A DNA stretch of 64,000 bases, from assembly GCA_900766265.1 (NCBI GenBank), contig CAAFUS010000006.1, forward strand, positions 620,001 through 684,000, given 5' to 3'. This DNA is from Pseudomonadaceae bacterium. Lineage in GTDB: Bacteria; Pseudomonadota; Gammaproteobacteria; Pseudomonadales; Pseudomonadaceae. The position numbers were made by a program, and so were the translations under genes. Under the pieces are notes generated by a model, which had not been told where the DNA came from, made no database searches, and was given only the letters and a program-made list of their open reading frames with translations. Below, piece by piece: positions 8,247 through 16,724 of the stretch (within the stretch, counting starts at the first letter, position 1; every line of letters starts with the position of its first letter).

Positions 8247-9794
8247 ATGCCCGAACCACGAACCGCACGCCTGCAGCTGACCGGCATCACCAAACGCTAT
8301 CCCGGTTGCCTGGCCAACGACCAGGTCGATCTGTCCATCGCGCCTGGCGAAATCCACGCCTTGCTCGGTGAAAACGGCGCCGGTAAGAGCACCCTGATGA
8401 AGATCATCTACGGCGTGACCCAGCCTGACGCCGGCCAGATCCTCTGGGAGGGCGAACCGGTGACCATGCGCGACCCGGCTCAGGCGCGCGAACGCGGCAT
8501 CGGCATGGTATTCCAGCACTTCTCGCTGTTCGAGACACTGACCATCGCCGAGAACATCGCCCTGGCGCTGGGCGCCAGCGCCGGCAGCCCTGCGCGGCTG
8601 GAGCCCAAGATCCGCGAGGTCTCGCAGCGTTACGGCATGCCCCTGGAACCCCAGCGCCTGGTGCACAGCCTGTCGATCGGGGAACGTCAGCGGGTGGAGA
8701 TCATTCGCTGCCTGATGCAGGAGATCAAACTGCTGATCCTCGACGAGCCGACTTCGGTACTCACCCCGCAGGAAGCCGACGAGCTGTTCGTCACCCTGCG
8801 CCGGCTCGCGGCCGAAGGCTGCAGCATCCTCTTCATCAGCCACAAGCTCGGCGAAGTGCGCGCGCTGTGCCAGAGCGCCACGGTATTGCGCGGCGGGCGC
8901 GTCTCCGGTGACTGCGTACCAGCCGAGTGCACGGACCTCGAACTGGCGAGACTGATGGTCGGCGACGCCGAAGGCCTGGAAGCCGAATACCCTAAAGCGC
9001 AAGGCCACGAGCCCTTCCTCAGGGTCGAGGGCCTCTGCTGGCACAACGCCGACCCGTTCGGCGTCTCGCTCAAGGGCGTCGACCTCGAGTTGCGTGCCGG
9101 CGAGATCCTGGGCATCGCCGGCGTGGCCGGCAACGGTCAGGGCGAACTGCTCGCCCTGCTGAGCGGCGAACAGCGCCTGCCCGCAGATCAGGCGATGCGT
9201 ATCCGCTTTCTCGATAAAAACGTCGCGCATCTGCACCCCGACGCGCGGCGCCGCCACGGCATGGCGTTCGTTCCCGCCGAGCGACTCGGCCACGGTGCCG
9301 TGCCGAGCATGAGCCTGAGCGACAACGCGCTGCTCACGGCGTATCAGCAGGACGGGATGCTCAGCCGCGGCATGATCCGGCGCGGCAAGGTCCGGCAGTT
9401 CGCCGACAGCATCATCCAGCGCTTCGCGGTAAAGACTCCCGATGCACTGGCCCCGGCTGCCAGTCTGTCCGGCGGCAACCTGCAGAAATTCATCCTCGGC
9501 CGCGAAATCCTGCAGCAGCCCAGGCTGCTCATCGCCGCCCACCCCACCTGGGGCGTCGACGTCGGCGCCGCCGCGGCGATCCACCGCGCACTGATCGAGC
9601 TACGCGATGCGGGCGCGGCGATCCTGGTGATCTCCGAGGACCTCGAAGAGCTGTTCCAGATCAGCGACCGAATCGCCGCGTTGAGCGAGGGCCGACTGTC
9701 CCCCCTGCGCCCCACCGCCGCCAGCAGCCAGGCCGAAGTCGGCCGCTGGATGGCCGGCCAGTTCGAAACCGCTGCCTCCCCCACCGCCGCCTGA
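8247..9794 (+). CDS. Nucleoside/purine ABC transporter, fused ATP-binding protein
   Basis: A 515-aa protein with two ABC ATPase domains. Domain 1 has Walker A GENGAGKST (residues 41-49), signature LSIGERQ and Walker B LLILDEPTS. Domain 2 has a degenerate Walker A (GVAGNGQGEL), an LSGGNLQKF signature and a degenerate Walker B (IAAHPTWGVD), as usual for RbsA/NupO-type subunits. It energises the permeases encoded downstream and would work with the BMP-family binding protein at 14390. The neighbourhood of purine catabolic genes points to nucleosides or purine bases as substrate. ATG 8247 follows a promoter region containing a RutR-like half palindrome. Confidence 0.9.
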   Translation: MPEPRTARLQLTGITKRYPGCLANDQVDLSIAPGEIHALLGENGAGKSTLMKIIYGVTQPDAGQILWEGEPVTMRDPAQARERGIGMVFQHFSLFETLTIAENIALALGASAGSPARLEPKIREVSQRYGMPLEPQRLVHSLSIGERQRVEIIRCLMQEIKLLILDEPTSVLTPQEADELFVTLRRLAAEGCSILFISHKLGEVRALCQSATVLRGGRVSGDCVPAECTDLELARLMVGDAEGLEAEYPKAQGHEPFLRVEGLCWHNADPFGVSLKGVDLELRAGEILGIAGVAGNGQGELLALLSGEQRLPADQAMRIRFLDKNVAHLHPDARRRHGMAFVPAERLGHGAVPSMSLSDNALLTAYQQDGMLSRGMIRRGKVRQFADSIIQRFAVKTPDALAPAASLSGGNLQKFILGREILQQPRLLIAAHPTWGVDVGAAAAIHRALIELRDAGAAILVISEDLEELFQISDRIAALSEGRLSPLRPTAASSQAEVGRWMAGQFETAASPTAA

Positions 9795-9808
9795 CGAGAG
9801 ACCTGTCC

Positions 9809-10912
9809 ATGTTGTTATCCCTCGAACCGCGTGGCCAGCAGTCGCGCACCATGCTCTGGCTGTCGCCGCTGCTGGCGGCGGTGCTGACCCTGCTGAGCGG
9901 TGCGCTGTTGTTCGCGGTGCTCGGCCATCCACCAGTGGCTACCCTCAAGGTGCTGCTGATCGATCCGGCCAGCGATCTCTACGGCGTCTCCGAGCTCTTG
10001 GTCAAGGCACTGCCGATCCTGCTGTGCGCCTTGGGCCTGGCAGTGGTCTATAACGCCCGTATCTGGAATATCGGCGCTGAAGGCCAGCTGTTGATCGGCG
10101 CCCTGGCCGGCAGCGCGCTGGCGGTGAACATCATCGACTGGGATTCGCGCTGGGCGCTGGTCCTTACCTTAATCGTCGGCACCCTCGGCGGCGCGGCCTG
10201 GGCAGGCCTGTGCGCCTGGCTGAAGACCGCCTTCAACGCCAACGAGATCCTGACCAGCATCATGCTCAACTACATCGCGTTGAACCTGTTGCTGTTCTTC
10301 GTCCATGGACCGCTAAAGGACCCGGAAGGCTACAACTTTCCCGAGTCGGCGATGTTCGGCGATGCCACCCGCCTGCCGCAGATCGTGGAGGATTTGCGGG
10401 TACACGGCGGTCTCTATTTCGCCCTGCTGGCCCTGGTGGTCGTGTGGGTGCTGCTGCAACGCAGCTTCCTGGGCTTCCAGATCAAGGTGCTGGGGCTGGA
10501 TCGGCGCGCGGCGGGCTTCGTCGGTTTTCGCGATAAGAAGCTGGTCTGGATCGCGCTGCTGATCAGCGGTGCGCTGGCGGGCCTGGCCGGTGTCGCCGAA
10601 GTCACCGGACCGATCGGCCAGCTCGTGCCGCAGGTCTCTCCCGGTTATGGCTACGCGGCGATCACCGTGGCCTTTCTCGGACGCCTCAACCCCATCGGCA
10701 TCGTCTTCGCCAGCCTGCTGATGGCGCTGCTCTACCTGGGCGGGGAAAACGCGCAGATGGCGGCGAACCTGCCGCAATCGATCACCCAGCTGTTCCAGGG
10801 CATGGTGCTGTTCTTCCTGCTGGCCTGCGACGTGCTGATCCTGTATCGGCCGCGCCTCGGGCGGAGCCGGAAACCAAAAGCCGAACCCCTGAAGCCAGCG
10901 GTGCAGCCATGA
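9809..10912 (+). CDS. Nucleoside ABC transporter permease 1 (NupP-like)
   Basis: A 367-aa inner-membrane permease of the BPD_transp_2 (RbsC/LivH-like) family. Hydrophobic segments recur throughout, and the conserved cytoplasmic segment YNARIWNIGAEGQLLIGA and the loop FNANEILTSIMLNYIALNLL are typical of BMP-linked nucleoside systems. It starts 14 bp after the ATPase, so it is co-transcribed. It should pair with the second permease at 10993 as a heterodimer. Confidence 0.9.
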   Translation: MLLSLEPRGQQSRTMLWLSPLLAAVLTLLSGALLFAVLGHPPVATLKVLLIDPASDLYGVSELLVKALPILLCALGLAVVYNARIWNIGAEGQLLIGALAGSALAVNIIDWDSRWALVLTLIVGTLGGAAWAGLCAWLKTAFNANEILTSIMLNYIALNLLLFFVHGPLKDPEGYNFPESAMFGDATRLPQIVEDLRVHGGLYFALLALVVVWVLLQRSFLGFQIKVLGLDRRAAGFVGFRDKKLVWIALLISGALAGLAGVAEVTGPIGQLVPQVSPGYGYAAITVAFLGRLNPIGIVFASLLMALLYLGGENAQMAANLPQSITQLFQGMVLFFLLACDVLILYRPRLGRSRKPKAEPLKPAVQP

Positions 10913-10983
10913 ACGCCGCGACTCGCTCCGCCCGTGCCGTTGCCGCTTTCACTTTCAGCTTCCAGCTTCTGGCTTCCCGCTAA
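10909..10983 (+). CDS. 24-codon ORF between the permeases (doubtful)
   Basis: An ATG overlaps the stop of permease 1 (ATGA) and opens a 24-codon frame ending in TAA at 10981-10983, directly in front of the AAGGA Shine-Dalgarno of permease 2. Its 3' half contains agcttccagcttctggcttcc, resembling the short AGCTTCCAGC repeats scattered in some Pseudomonas genomes. It may only serve translational coupling, or be chance. Confidence 0.2.
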   Translation: MNAATRSARAVAAFTFSFQLLASR

Positions 10984-10992
10984 GGAACACCC

Positions 10993-11919
10993 ATGGACAT
11001 CGATCTGCTGACCAACATTTTCTACGCGATGATCCGCACCGGCACTCCGCTGCTGCTGGTCGCCCTCGGTGAGCTCGTCTGCGAGAAGAGTGGCGTGCTC
11101 AATCTTGGCCAGGAAGGCATGATGCTGTTCGGCGCGGTGATCGGCTTCATGGTCGCCTACGCCAGCGGCAACCTCTGGCTGGGGGTGGTCTTCGCCTGCC
11201 TGGCGGGGGTGCTGCTGTCGCTGCTGTTCGCCCTGGTGGCGCTCGGTTTCAACGCCAATCAGGTGGCGACGGGCCTGGCGCTGACGATCTTCGGCGTCGG
11301 GCTCTCCTCCTTCGTCGGTGCGTCCTGGGTCGGCAAACCATTGAGTGGTTTCGAGCCCATCGCCCTGCCGCTGTTGAGCGAGATTCCGCTGATTGGTCGC
11401 ATGCTGTTCGCCCAGGACCTGCTGGTGTACCTCTCGTTCGCTCTGTTCGGACTCGTCGCCTGGGTGCTGCTCAAGAGCCGCATCGGCCTGATCATCCAGG
11501 CCGTAGGCGAGAACCCCAACGCTGCTAGCGCCATGGGTCTGCCGGTACTGCGCGTGCGCACGCTGGCAGTTATGTTCGGGGGCGCCATGGCCGGGCTGGC
11601 GGGCGGCTATATGTCGCTGGCCTATACACCGATGTGGGCGGAGAACATGACCGCCGGGCGCGGCTGGATCGCTCTCGCCCTGGTGGTGTTCGCCAGCTGG
11701 CGGGTCAGCCGCGTGCTGCTCGGTGCCTACCTGTTCGGCCTGGCGAGCATTCTTCACCTGGTCGCCCAGGGCATCGGCCTGGCGATTCCCGGCAACCTGC
11801 TGGCAATGCTGCCGTACGTGGCGACCATCGTCGTGCTGGTGCTGCTCTCTCGCGACGCCGTACGCACCCGCCTGTATGCGCCGGCATCACTCGGGCAGCC
11901 CTGGCAGCCGGGGCATTGA
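10993..11919 (+). CDS. Nucleoside ABC transporter permease 2 (NupQ-like)
   Basis: A 308-aa BPD_transp_2 permease. The motif CEKSGVLNLGQEGMMLFGA is characteristic of the second permease in BMP-family transporters, and FNANQVATGLALTIFGVGLS follows. About eight to nine hydrophobic segments are visible. The Shine-Dalgarno AAGGA lies six bases before ATG 10993. It completes the ATPase-permease-permease set at 8247-11919, while the binding protein is separated from it by an SDR and 8-oxoguanine deaminase. Confidence 0.9.
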   Translation: MDIDLLTNIFYAMIRTGTPLLLVALGELVCEKSGVLNLGQEGMMLFGAVIGFMVAYASGNLWLGVVFACLAGVLLSLLFALVALGFNANQVATGLALTIFGVGLSSFVGASWVGKPLSGFEPIALPLLSEIPLIGRMLFAQDLLVYLSFALFGLVAWVLLKSRIGLIIQAVGENPNAASAMGLPVLRVRTLAVMFGGAMAGLAGGYMSLAYTPMWAENMTAGRGWIALALVVFASWRVSRVLLGAYLFGLASILHLVAQGIGLAIPGNLLAMLPYVATIVVLVLLSRDAVRTRLYAPASLGQPWQPGH

Positions 11920-12026
11920 GGCAACCGCGGCCGGCTGCCTCCCTTTATCGCTCGCCGCGTGCGATGAGTCATGAGCACCGGCGCCAGGTCCGCTATGCTC
12001 TCGGCACCTCATGACTTGCGGAGACA

Positions 12027-12713
12027 ATGATGTCCAATACCGTTCTCATCATCGGTGCATCTCGCGGCCTTGGCCTGGGCTTGGCCAGGCAGTTTTCTGA
12101 GGAAGGTTGGCAGGTGATCGCCACCGTCCGTGACCCGCATCGCGCCGAAGCGCTGGGTAGTATTCCCGGCATACGCATCGAGGCGCTGGAGCTTACCGAC
12201 CCGATCAGCGTCGACGCCCTGGCCGCCGCCCTACAAGGCGTGACCCTCGATGTGCTGTTCGTCAACGCCGGTATCAATGCCAGGCCGGACCTGACGGTTG
12301 CCAACGCCCAACCGGACGAGGTCAGCCAGCTGATGTTCACCAACGCGGTAGCGCCCGTGCGACTGGCCGAGCGGTTGTTGCCACTGCTCGATACCCAGCG
12401 AGGGGTGATCACCTTCATGACGTCAGCCATGGGCAGCCTCGAGACCGGGCCTGGAACGGGCCTACCGCTTTATGGTGCAAGCAAGGCCGCACTTAATCAC
12501 CTGACCCGCACCTTTGTCGGAGCCTTGGGCCAAGACACTGGCCTGACCGTCGTGTCGATGCACCCAGGCTGGGTGAAGACCGACATGGGCGGTGATCAGG
12601 CCCCGCTCGATGTGAAGACCAGCTGCCGGGGCATGGTCGCGCAGGTGACCCAAGCGGCGGGTCGAAGGGATCATCGCTTCATCGATTACAGCGGCAAAAC
12701 GTTGCCCTGGTAG
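12027..12713 (+). CDS. SDR-family NAD(P)-dependent oxidoreductase
   Basis: A 228-aa short-chain dehydrogenase with an atypical but recognisable cofactor motif IGASRGLGLGLARQF, NAGIN in place of NNAG, and catalytic YGASKAALNHL. It resembles the C-factor/CsgA-like or YciK-like SDRs. It sits in the same orientation between the purine transporter and 8-oxoguanine deaminase, 107 bp after the permease, with GGAG upstream of the start. A role in purine metabolism is not evident; it may be an unrelated insertion. The start could equally be the second ATG at 12030. Confidence 0.82.
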   Translation: MMSNTVLIIGASRGLGLGLARQFSEEGWQVIATVRDPHRAEALGSIPGIRIEALELTDPISVDALAAALQGVTLDVLFVNAGINARPDLTVANAQPDEVSQLMFTNAVAPVRLAERLLPLLDTQRGVITFMTSAMGSLETGPGTGLPLYGASKAALNHLTRTFVGALGQDTGLTVVSMHPGWVKTDMGGDQAPLDVKTSCRGMVAQVTQAAGRRDHRFIDYSGKTLPW

Positions 12714-12730
12714 CCGGAGCTCACCATCCC

Positions 12731-12752
12731 GGCCTCCCCCACGAGGGAGGCC
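12731..12752. terminator. Hairpin after the SDR gene
   Basis: GGCCTCCC (12731-12738) and GGGAGGCC (12745-12752) form a perfect 8-bp stem with a six-base loop, 17 bp after the SDR stop. No T-tract follows, so it is at best a weak or Rho-assisted terminator. Confidence 0.4.
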
Positions 12753-12821
12753 CCCTGGATCAGCAGACAGGGCATAACTGAGCTGGCTCACTCTGAACCC
12801 ACTTTTCAGGAGAAGCCGGCC

Positions 12822-14177
12822 ATGCCTGCAAACCGTCTCTGGCTCAAGAATCCCCTCGCGCTGTTCACCGCCACCGAGCATCAAGCCCCGGGTGGGCTGG
12901 TGATCGAGGATGGGCTGATCGTCGAGCTGCTCGACATGGGTCAGCACCCCGCACACCCAGTCGACTCCACCTTCGACGCCAGCGCCCACGTGGTCCTGCC
13001 CGGGCTGATCAACACCCATCACCACTTCTACCAGACCCTGACCCGAGCCTGGGCGCCGGTGGTCAACCAGCCGCTGTTCCCCTGGCTCAAGACCCTCTAC
13101 CCGGTCTGGGCGCGACTGACCCCGGAGAAGCTCGCGCTGGCCAGCAAGGTGGCCCTGGCCGAGCTGCTGCTGTCGGGCTGTACCACGGCGGCCGATCACC
13201 ATTACCTGTTCCCCGACGGCCTGGAGGAGGCCATCGACGTCCAGGTCCAGGCGGTGCGCGAACTGGGCATGCGCGCGATGCTGAGCCGCGGCTCGATGAG
13301 TCTCGGCGAAGCGGACGGCGGCCTGCCGCCCCAACAGACGGTGCAGCAGGCCGAGATGATCCTCGCCGACAGCGAACGGCTGATCGCCCGCTACCACGAG
13401 CGCGGCGCCGGTGCGCAGGTCCAGATCGCGCTGGCGCCCTGCTCGCCCTTTTCGGTAACGCCCGAAATCATGCGTGCAAGCGCCGCGCTGGCCGAGCAGC
13501 ATGAGGTGCGCCTGCACACCCACCTGGCCGAGACGCTGGATGAAGAAGCCTTCTGCCTCCAGCGTTTCGGACTGCGCACCGTCGACTACCTGGACAGTGT
13601 CGGCTGGCTCGGGCCGCGCACCTGGCTGGCCCATGGCATTCACTTCAACGAGGAAGAGATCGCCCGCCTTGGCGCGGCCGGCACCGGCATCTGCCATTGC
13701 CCAAGCTCCAACATGCGCCTGGCGTCCGGCATCTGCCCGACCCTGGAGCTGGAGGCTGCCGGCGCGGTGATTGGCCTCGGTGTGGACGGCTCGGCTTCCA
13801 ACGACGCCTCCAACATGATCCTCGAAGCCCGCCAGGCGTTGTACCTGCAACGTCTGCGTTACGGCGCCGAGCGGATCACCCCGGAGCTGGCGCTCGGCTG
13901 GGCCACCCGCGGCTCGGCACGCCTGCTCGGACGCAGCGACATCGGCCAGCTCGCCGTCGGCAAGCAGGCGGATCTCGCGCTGTTCAGCCTCGATGCCCTG
14001 CGCTTCTCGGGTAGCCACGATCCGCTCTCGGCGCTGCTGCTGTGCGGGGCCGATCGAGCCGACCGGGTGATGATCGGCGGGCAATGGCGGGTCGTCGACG
14101 GCGAGATCGAAGGGCTGGACGTGCGCGGCCTGATCGCCGATCACCGACAGGCCGCCGCGCAGCTGATCGCCGGCTGA
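12822..14177 (+). CDS. 8-oxoguanine deaminase
   Basis: A 451-aa amidohydrolase that should convert 8-oxoguanine to urate plus ammonia. Metal and substrate motifs: NTHHHFYQTL (residues 64-73), HTHLAETLDEEAF, LAHGIHF, and the aspartate motif GVDGSASNDASNM. TTAADHHYLFPDG and CHCPSSNMRLASG are features I associate with 8-oxoguanine deaminases rather than cytosine or guanine deaminases. Context agrees: the product urate is the substrate of PuuD encoded at 28181. ATG 12822 has AGGAG upstream. A TGAGC-TG-GCTCA palindrome at 12779-12790 could be a local control site. Confidence 0.86.
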   Translation: MPANRLWLKNPLALFTATEHQAPGGLVIEDGLIVELLDMGQHPAHPVDSTFDASAHVVLPGLINTHHHFYQTLTRAWAPVVNQPLFPWLKTLYPVWARLTPEKLALASKVALAELLLSGCTTAADHHYLFPDGLEEAIDVQVQAVRELGMRAMLSRGSMSLGEADGGLPPQQTVQQAEMILADSERLIARYHERGAGAQVQIALAPCSPFSVTPEIMRASAALAEQHEVRLHTHLAETLDEEAFCLQRFGLRTVDYLDSVGWLGPRTWLAHGIHFNEEEIARLGAAGTGICHCPSSNMRLASGICPTLELEAAGAVIGLGVDGSASNDASNMILEARQALYLQRLRYGAERITPELALGWATRGSARLLGRSDIGQLAVGKQADLALFSLDALRFSGSHDPLSALLLCGADRADRVMIGGQWRVVDGEIEGLDVRGLIADHRQAAAQLIAG

Positions 14178-14308
14178 CCTCGTCCGCGCATCCGTCGCCG
14201 TTGCGCCGTACAATCTGCACCCTTTTGCAGCATACACCGGTGAAACCGCACCAGCGGGAATCGCCGGGAGCCTGTTCGGTGGCCGGGTAGCGCGGCCACC
14301 GGATTAAC

Positions 14309-14322
14309 TGTCCAGTTGGTCA
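14309..14322. promoter_or_regulatory. RutR-like operator upstream of the BMP binding protein
   Basis: TGTCCAGTTGGTCA; on the minus strand TGACCAACTGGACA, which matches the E. coli RutR core TGACCANNTGGTCA at 11 of 12 specified bases. It lies 67 bp upstream of the BMP gene, where a promoter would be expected. Assignment to the RutR-like protein at 30167 is inference. Confidence 0.5.
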
Positions 14323-14389
14323 GTTTTTTGCAACGAAGCGATGCCACCCAGGCCCTAGATAGAAGAGACCAACAGGAGCGTCATCTGCC

Positions 14390-15472
14390 ATGCAGACCAA
14401 AAACCGAAAAAACCTGCTGCGCACCCTAGCTGCAGCCATCGGCTTCAGCGTCACCCTCGGCGCTTCGGCAGCCGACCCGCTGAAGGTGGGTTTCGTCTAT
14501 ATCGGGCCGATCGGCGACCACGGCTGGACCTACCAGCATGAGCAGGGCCGCAAATACATGGTCGAGAAGCTCGGTGACAAGGTCGAGACCAGTTTCGTGG
14601 AGAACGTTCCCGAAGGTGCCGACGCCGAGCGCGTGATCCGCAACATGGCCAAGGGCGGCTACGATCTGATCTTCACCACCTCGTTCGGCTACATGAACCC
14701 CACGCTCAAGGTCGCCAAGCAGTTTCCCAAGGTGACCTTCGAGCACGCCACCGGCTACAAGCAGGACAAGAACGTCGGCACTTACCTGTCGCGTTCCTAT
14801 GAGGGCCGCTACGTCGGGGGTTTCCTCGCCGCGAAGATGACCAAGACCAAGAAGATTGGTTACGTCGCCTCCTTCCCCATCCCCGAAGTGATCCGCGACA
14901 TCAACGCCATCCAGCTGGCGCTGGACAAGTACAACCCCGGCACCGAGATCCGTGTGGTCTGGGTCAACACCTGGTTCGACCCGGGCAAGGAAGCCGATGC
15001 CGCCAACGCGCTAATCGACCAGGGCGTGGACGTGATCTTCCAGCACACCGACAGCCCGGCACCGATCCAGGCCGCCGAGCGCCGCGGCGTCTATTCGGTG
15101 GGTTACGCTTCGGACATGGCCCACTTCGGACCCAAGGCCGTGCTGACGTCCATCGTCAATGACTGGGGCCCGCACTACACCAAGTCCGCCGAAGCGGTGA
15201 TGGCCGGCACCTGGAAGTCCGACGATTTCTGGGGCGGTCTGGCTGAAGACACCATCAGCCTGCCGATCAGCGACCTGGTACCGGCCGAGGTGAAGACCGA
15301 GGCAGAAGCGCTGATCGCCAGCATCCGCAGCGGCGAGTTCCATCCCTTCACCGGTCCGATCGTGGACCAGGCGGGTACCGTGCGCATCCCTGAAGGCCAG
15401 AGCGCGACCACCAAGGAGCTGGCCTCGATGAACTACTACGTTCAGGGCATCAAGGCCGACATTCCCAAATAA
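14390..15472 (+). CDS. BMP-family nucleoside ABC transporter substrate-binding protein
   Basis: A 360-aa periplasmic binding protein. It has a signal peptide of about 27 residues ending in GASA-AD, without a lipobox cysteine. The mature part begins PLKVGFVYIGPIGDHGWTYQ, typical of BMP/PnrA-family proteins, and IFTTSFGYMNP and VYSVGYASDMAHFGP follow. It captures purine nucleosides or bases for the permeases at 9809 and 10993. AGGAG lies ten bases before ATG 14390. It has its own promoter region with a RutR-like box, which allows higher expression of the binding protein than of the membrane parts. Confidence 0.88.
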   Translation: MQTKNRKNLLRTLAAAIGFSVTLGASAADPLKVGFVYIGPIGDHGWTYQHEQGRKYMVEKLGDKVETSFVENVPEGADAERVIRNMAKGGYDLIFTTSFGYMNPTLKVAKQFPKVTFEHATGYKQDKNVGTYLSRSYEGRYVGGFLAAKMTKTKKIGYVASFPIPEVIRDINAIQLALDKYNPGTEIRVVWVNTWFDPGKEADAANALIDQGVDVIFQHTDSPAPIQAAERRGVYSVGYASDMAHFGPKAVLTSIVNDWGPHYTKSAEAVMAGTWKSDDFWGGLAEDTISLPISDLVPAEVKTEAEALIASIRSGEFHPFTGPIVDQAGTVRIPEGQSATTKELASMNYYVQGIKADIPK

Positions 15473-15581
15473 GACCGCAGGAGCGTGCCTTGTGTGCACG
15501 GCGCCCCTCTCCTTGGACAGGGGCTTTCCTGAACGGCCGCGATGGCGGTTGCCAGCGGCCAACGCTTCAGAGACCAGCACC

Positions 15582-16553
15582 ATGAACCAGTTGCCCATCT
15601 TCGACATCGCCCCGCTCTACCGTGCGGACCCGGGCGGACACCTGGACGTCGCCCGTCAGATCGACCATGCCTGCCGGGAGTGGGGTTTCTTCTATATCGA
15701 GGGCCACCCCATCAGCGCCGAGCGTCTCGCGACGCTGACAGATTACGCGCGCCGCTTCTTCGCCCAGAGCGCCGAGGAAAAGCTGCGCATCGACATCACC
15801 AAGAGCCGCCACCACCGCGGTTACGGTGCCATCGCCACCGAACAGCTCGACCCGAGCCGCCCGAGCGATCTGAAGGAAACCTTCGACATGGGTTTCCACA
15901 TGCCGTCCGATCACCCCGACGTGCTCGCCGGCAAACCGCTACGCGGCCCCAACCGCCATCCCGACATGGATGGCTGGCAGACGCTCATGGAAGGCCACTA
16001 CCGGGACATGCAGGATCTGGCCTGTACTCTGCTGCGCGCCATCGCGCTGGCGCTGGGGATCGAGCGGGACTTCTTCGACAAGCGCTTCGTCGAGCCCATC
16101 AGCGTGTTCCGCATGATCCATTATCCGCCGCGCAACACCGCCAGCAGCGCAGACCAGCAAGGTGCAGGTGCGCATACCGACTACGGCTGCATCACCCTGC
16201 TCCACCAAGACCAGGCCGGCGGGTTGCAGGTGCAGAACGTGCGTGGCGAGTGGATCGACGCGCCGCCCATCGAAGGCACCTATGTCGTCAACATCGGCGA
16301 CATGATGGCGCGCTGGTCCAACGACCGTTACAAGTCGACGCCGCATCGGGTGGTCAGCCCGCTGGGCGTGGACCGCTATTCGATGCCGTTCTTCGCCGAG
16401 CCGCACCCCGATACCGAGATCAGCTGCCTGCCTGGCTGTCACGACGCGCATAACCCGCCGCGCTATGCCAGCACCACCTGCAGCGCCTACATGCTCTCAC
16501 GCTTCGCCGAAACCTACGCCTATCGGCGCACCGAACAACCGCTGGCACTCTGA
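15582..16553 (+). CDS. Isopenicillin-N-synthase-family 2OG/Fe(II) oxygenase
   Basis: A 323-aa non-heme iron oxygenase. An N-terminal DIOX_N domain (about residues 5-130; PIFDIAPLY, WGFFYIEGHPI) precedes the double-stranded beta-helix with iron ligands H-x-D in GAHTDYGCITLL and H in TPHRVVSP, then R-x-S in RYSMPFF, which would bind 2-oxoglutarate. Homologues sit next to purine uptake and catabolic genes in other pseudomonads as I recall, yet no substrate is known to me. It could hydroxylate or demethylate a purine, nucleoside or unusual base. ATG 15582 begins the conserved domain; an in-frame upstream extension lacks a ribosome site. Confidence 0.82.
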   Translation: MNQLPIFDIAPLYRADPGGHLDVARQIDHACREWGFFYIEGHPISAERLATLTDYARRFFAQSAEEKLRIDITKSRHHRGYGAIATEQLDPSRPSDLKETFDMGFHMPSDHPDVLAGKPLRGPNRHPDMDGWQTLMEGHYRDMQDLACTLLRAIALALGIERDFFDKRFVEPISVFRMIHYPPRNTASSADQQGAGAHTDYGCITLLHQDQAGGLQVQNVRGEWIDAPPIEGTYVVNIGDMMARWSNDRYKSTPHRVVSPLGVDRYSMPFFAEPHPDTEISCLPGCHDAHNPPRYASTTCSAYMLSRFAETYAYRRTEQPLAL

Positions 16554-16633
16554 GCCAAAATCCCTGTTGAGCCTGTTCCTCGGCCGGGCGAGCAATCGCC
16601 CCGGCCGTCCACGGCCAGGCACGGACGCCAACC

Positions 16634-16669
16634 TGACTTTGAAGTCAGAAATAATTGACCCCAAAGTCA
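16634..16669. promoter_or_regulatory. Two tandem TGAC-N6-GTCA operators before xdhA
   Basis: TGACTTTGAAGTCA (16634-16647, arms TGACTT/AAGTCA perfect) and TGACCCCAAAGTCA (16656-16669) are spaced 22 bp centre to centre, two helical turns, and lie 56-91 bp upstream of the xdhA start. Both fit TGAC-N6-GTCA, shared with the BMP promoter site. This is what two cooperatively bound TetR-type dimers would use. Confidence 0.6.
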
Positions 16670-16724
16670 GCCATCACTAGATTCGCTGCAAGCGAGCCAG
16701 AAAGAGCAGCACCGAGGAGGCCTT

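Noticed and set aside
12779..12790. TGAGC-TG-GCTCA palindrome as a further RutR box before 8-oxoguanine deaminase
   Set aside because: The arms lack the TGAC/GTCA core shared by the other sites; kept only as a possible local dyad.
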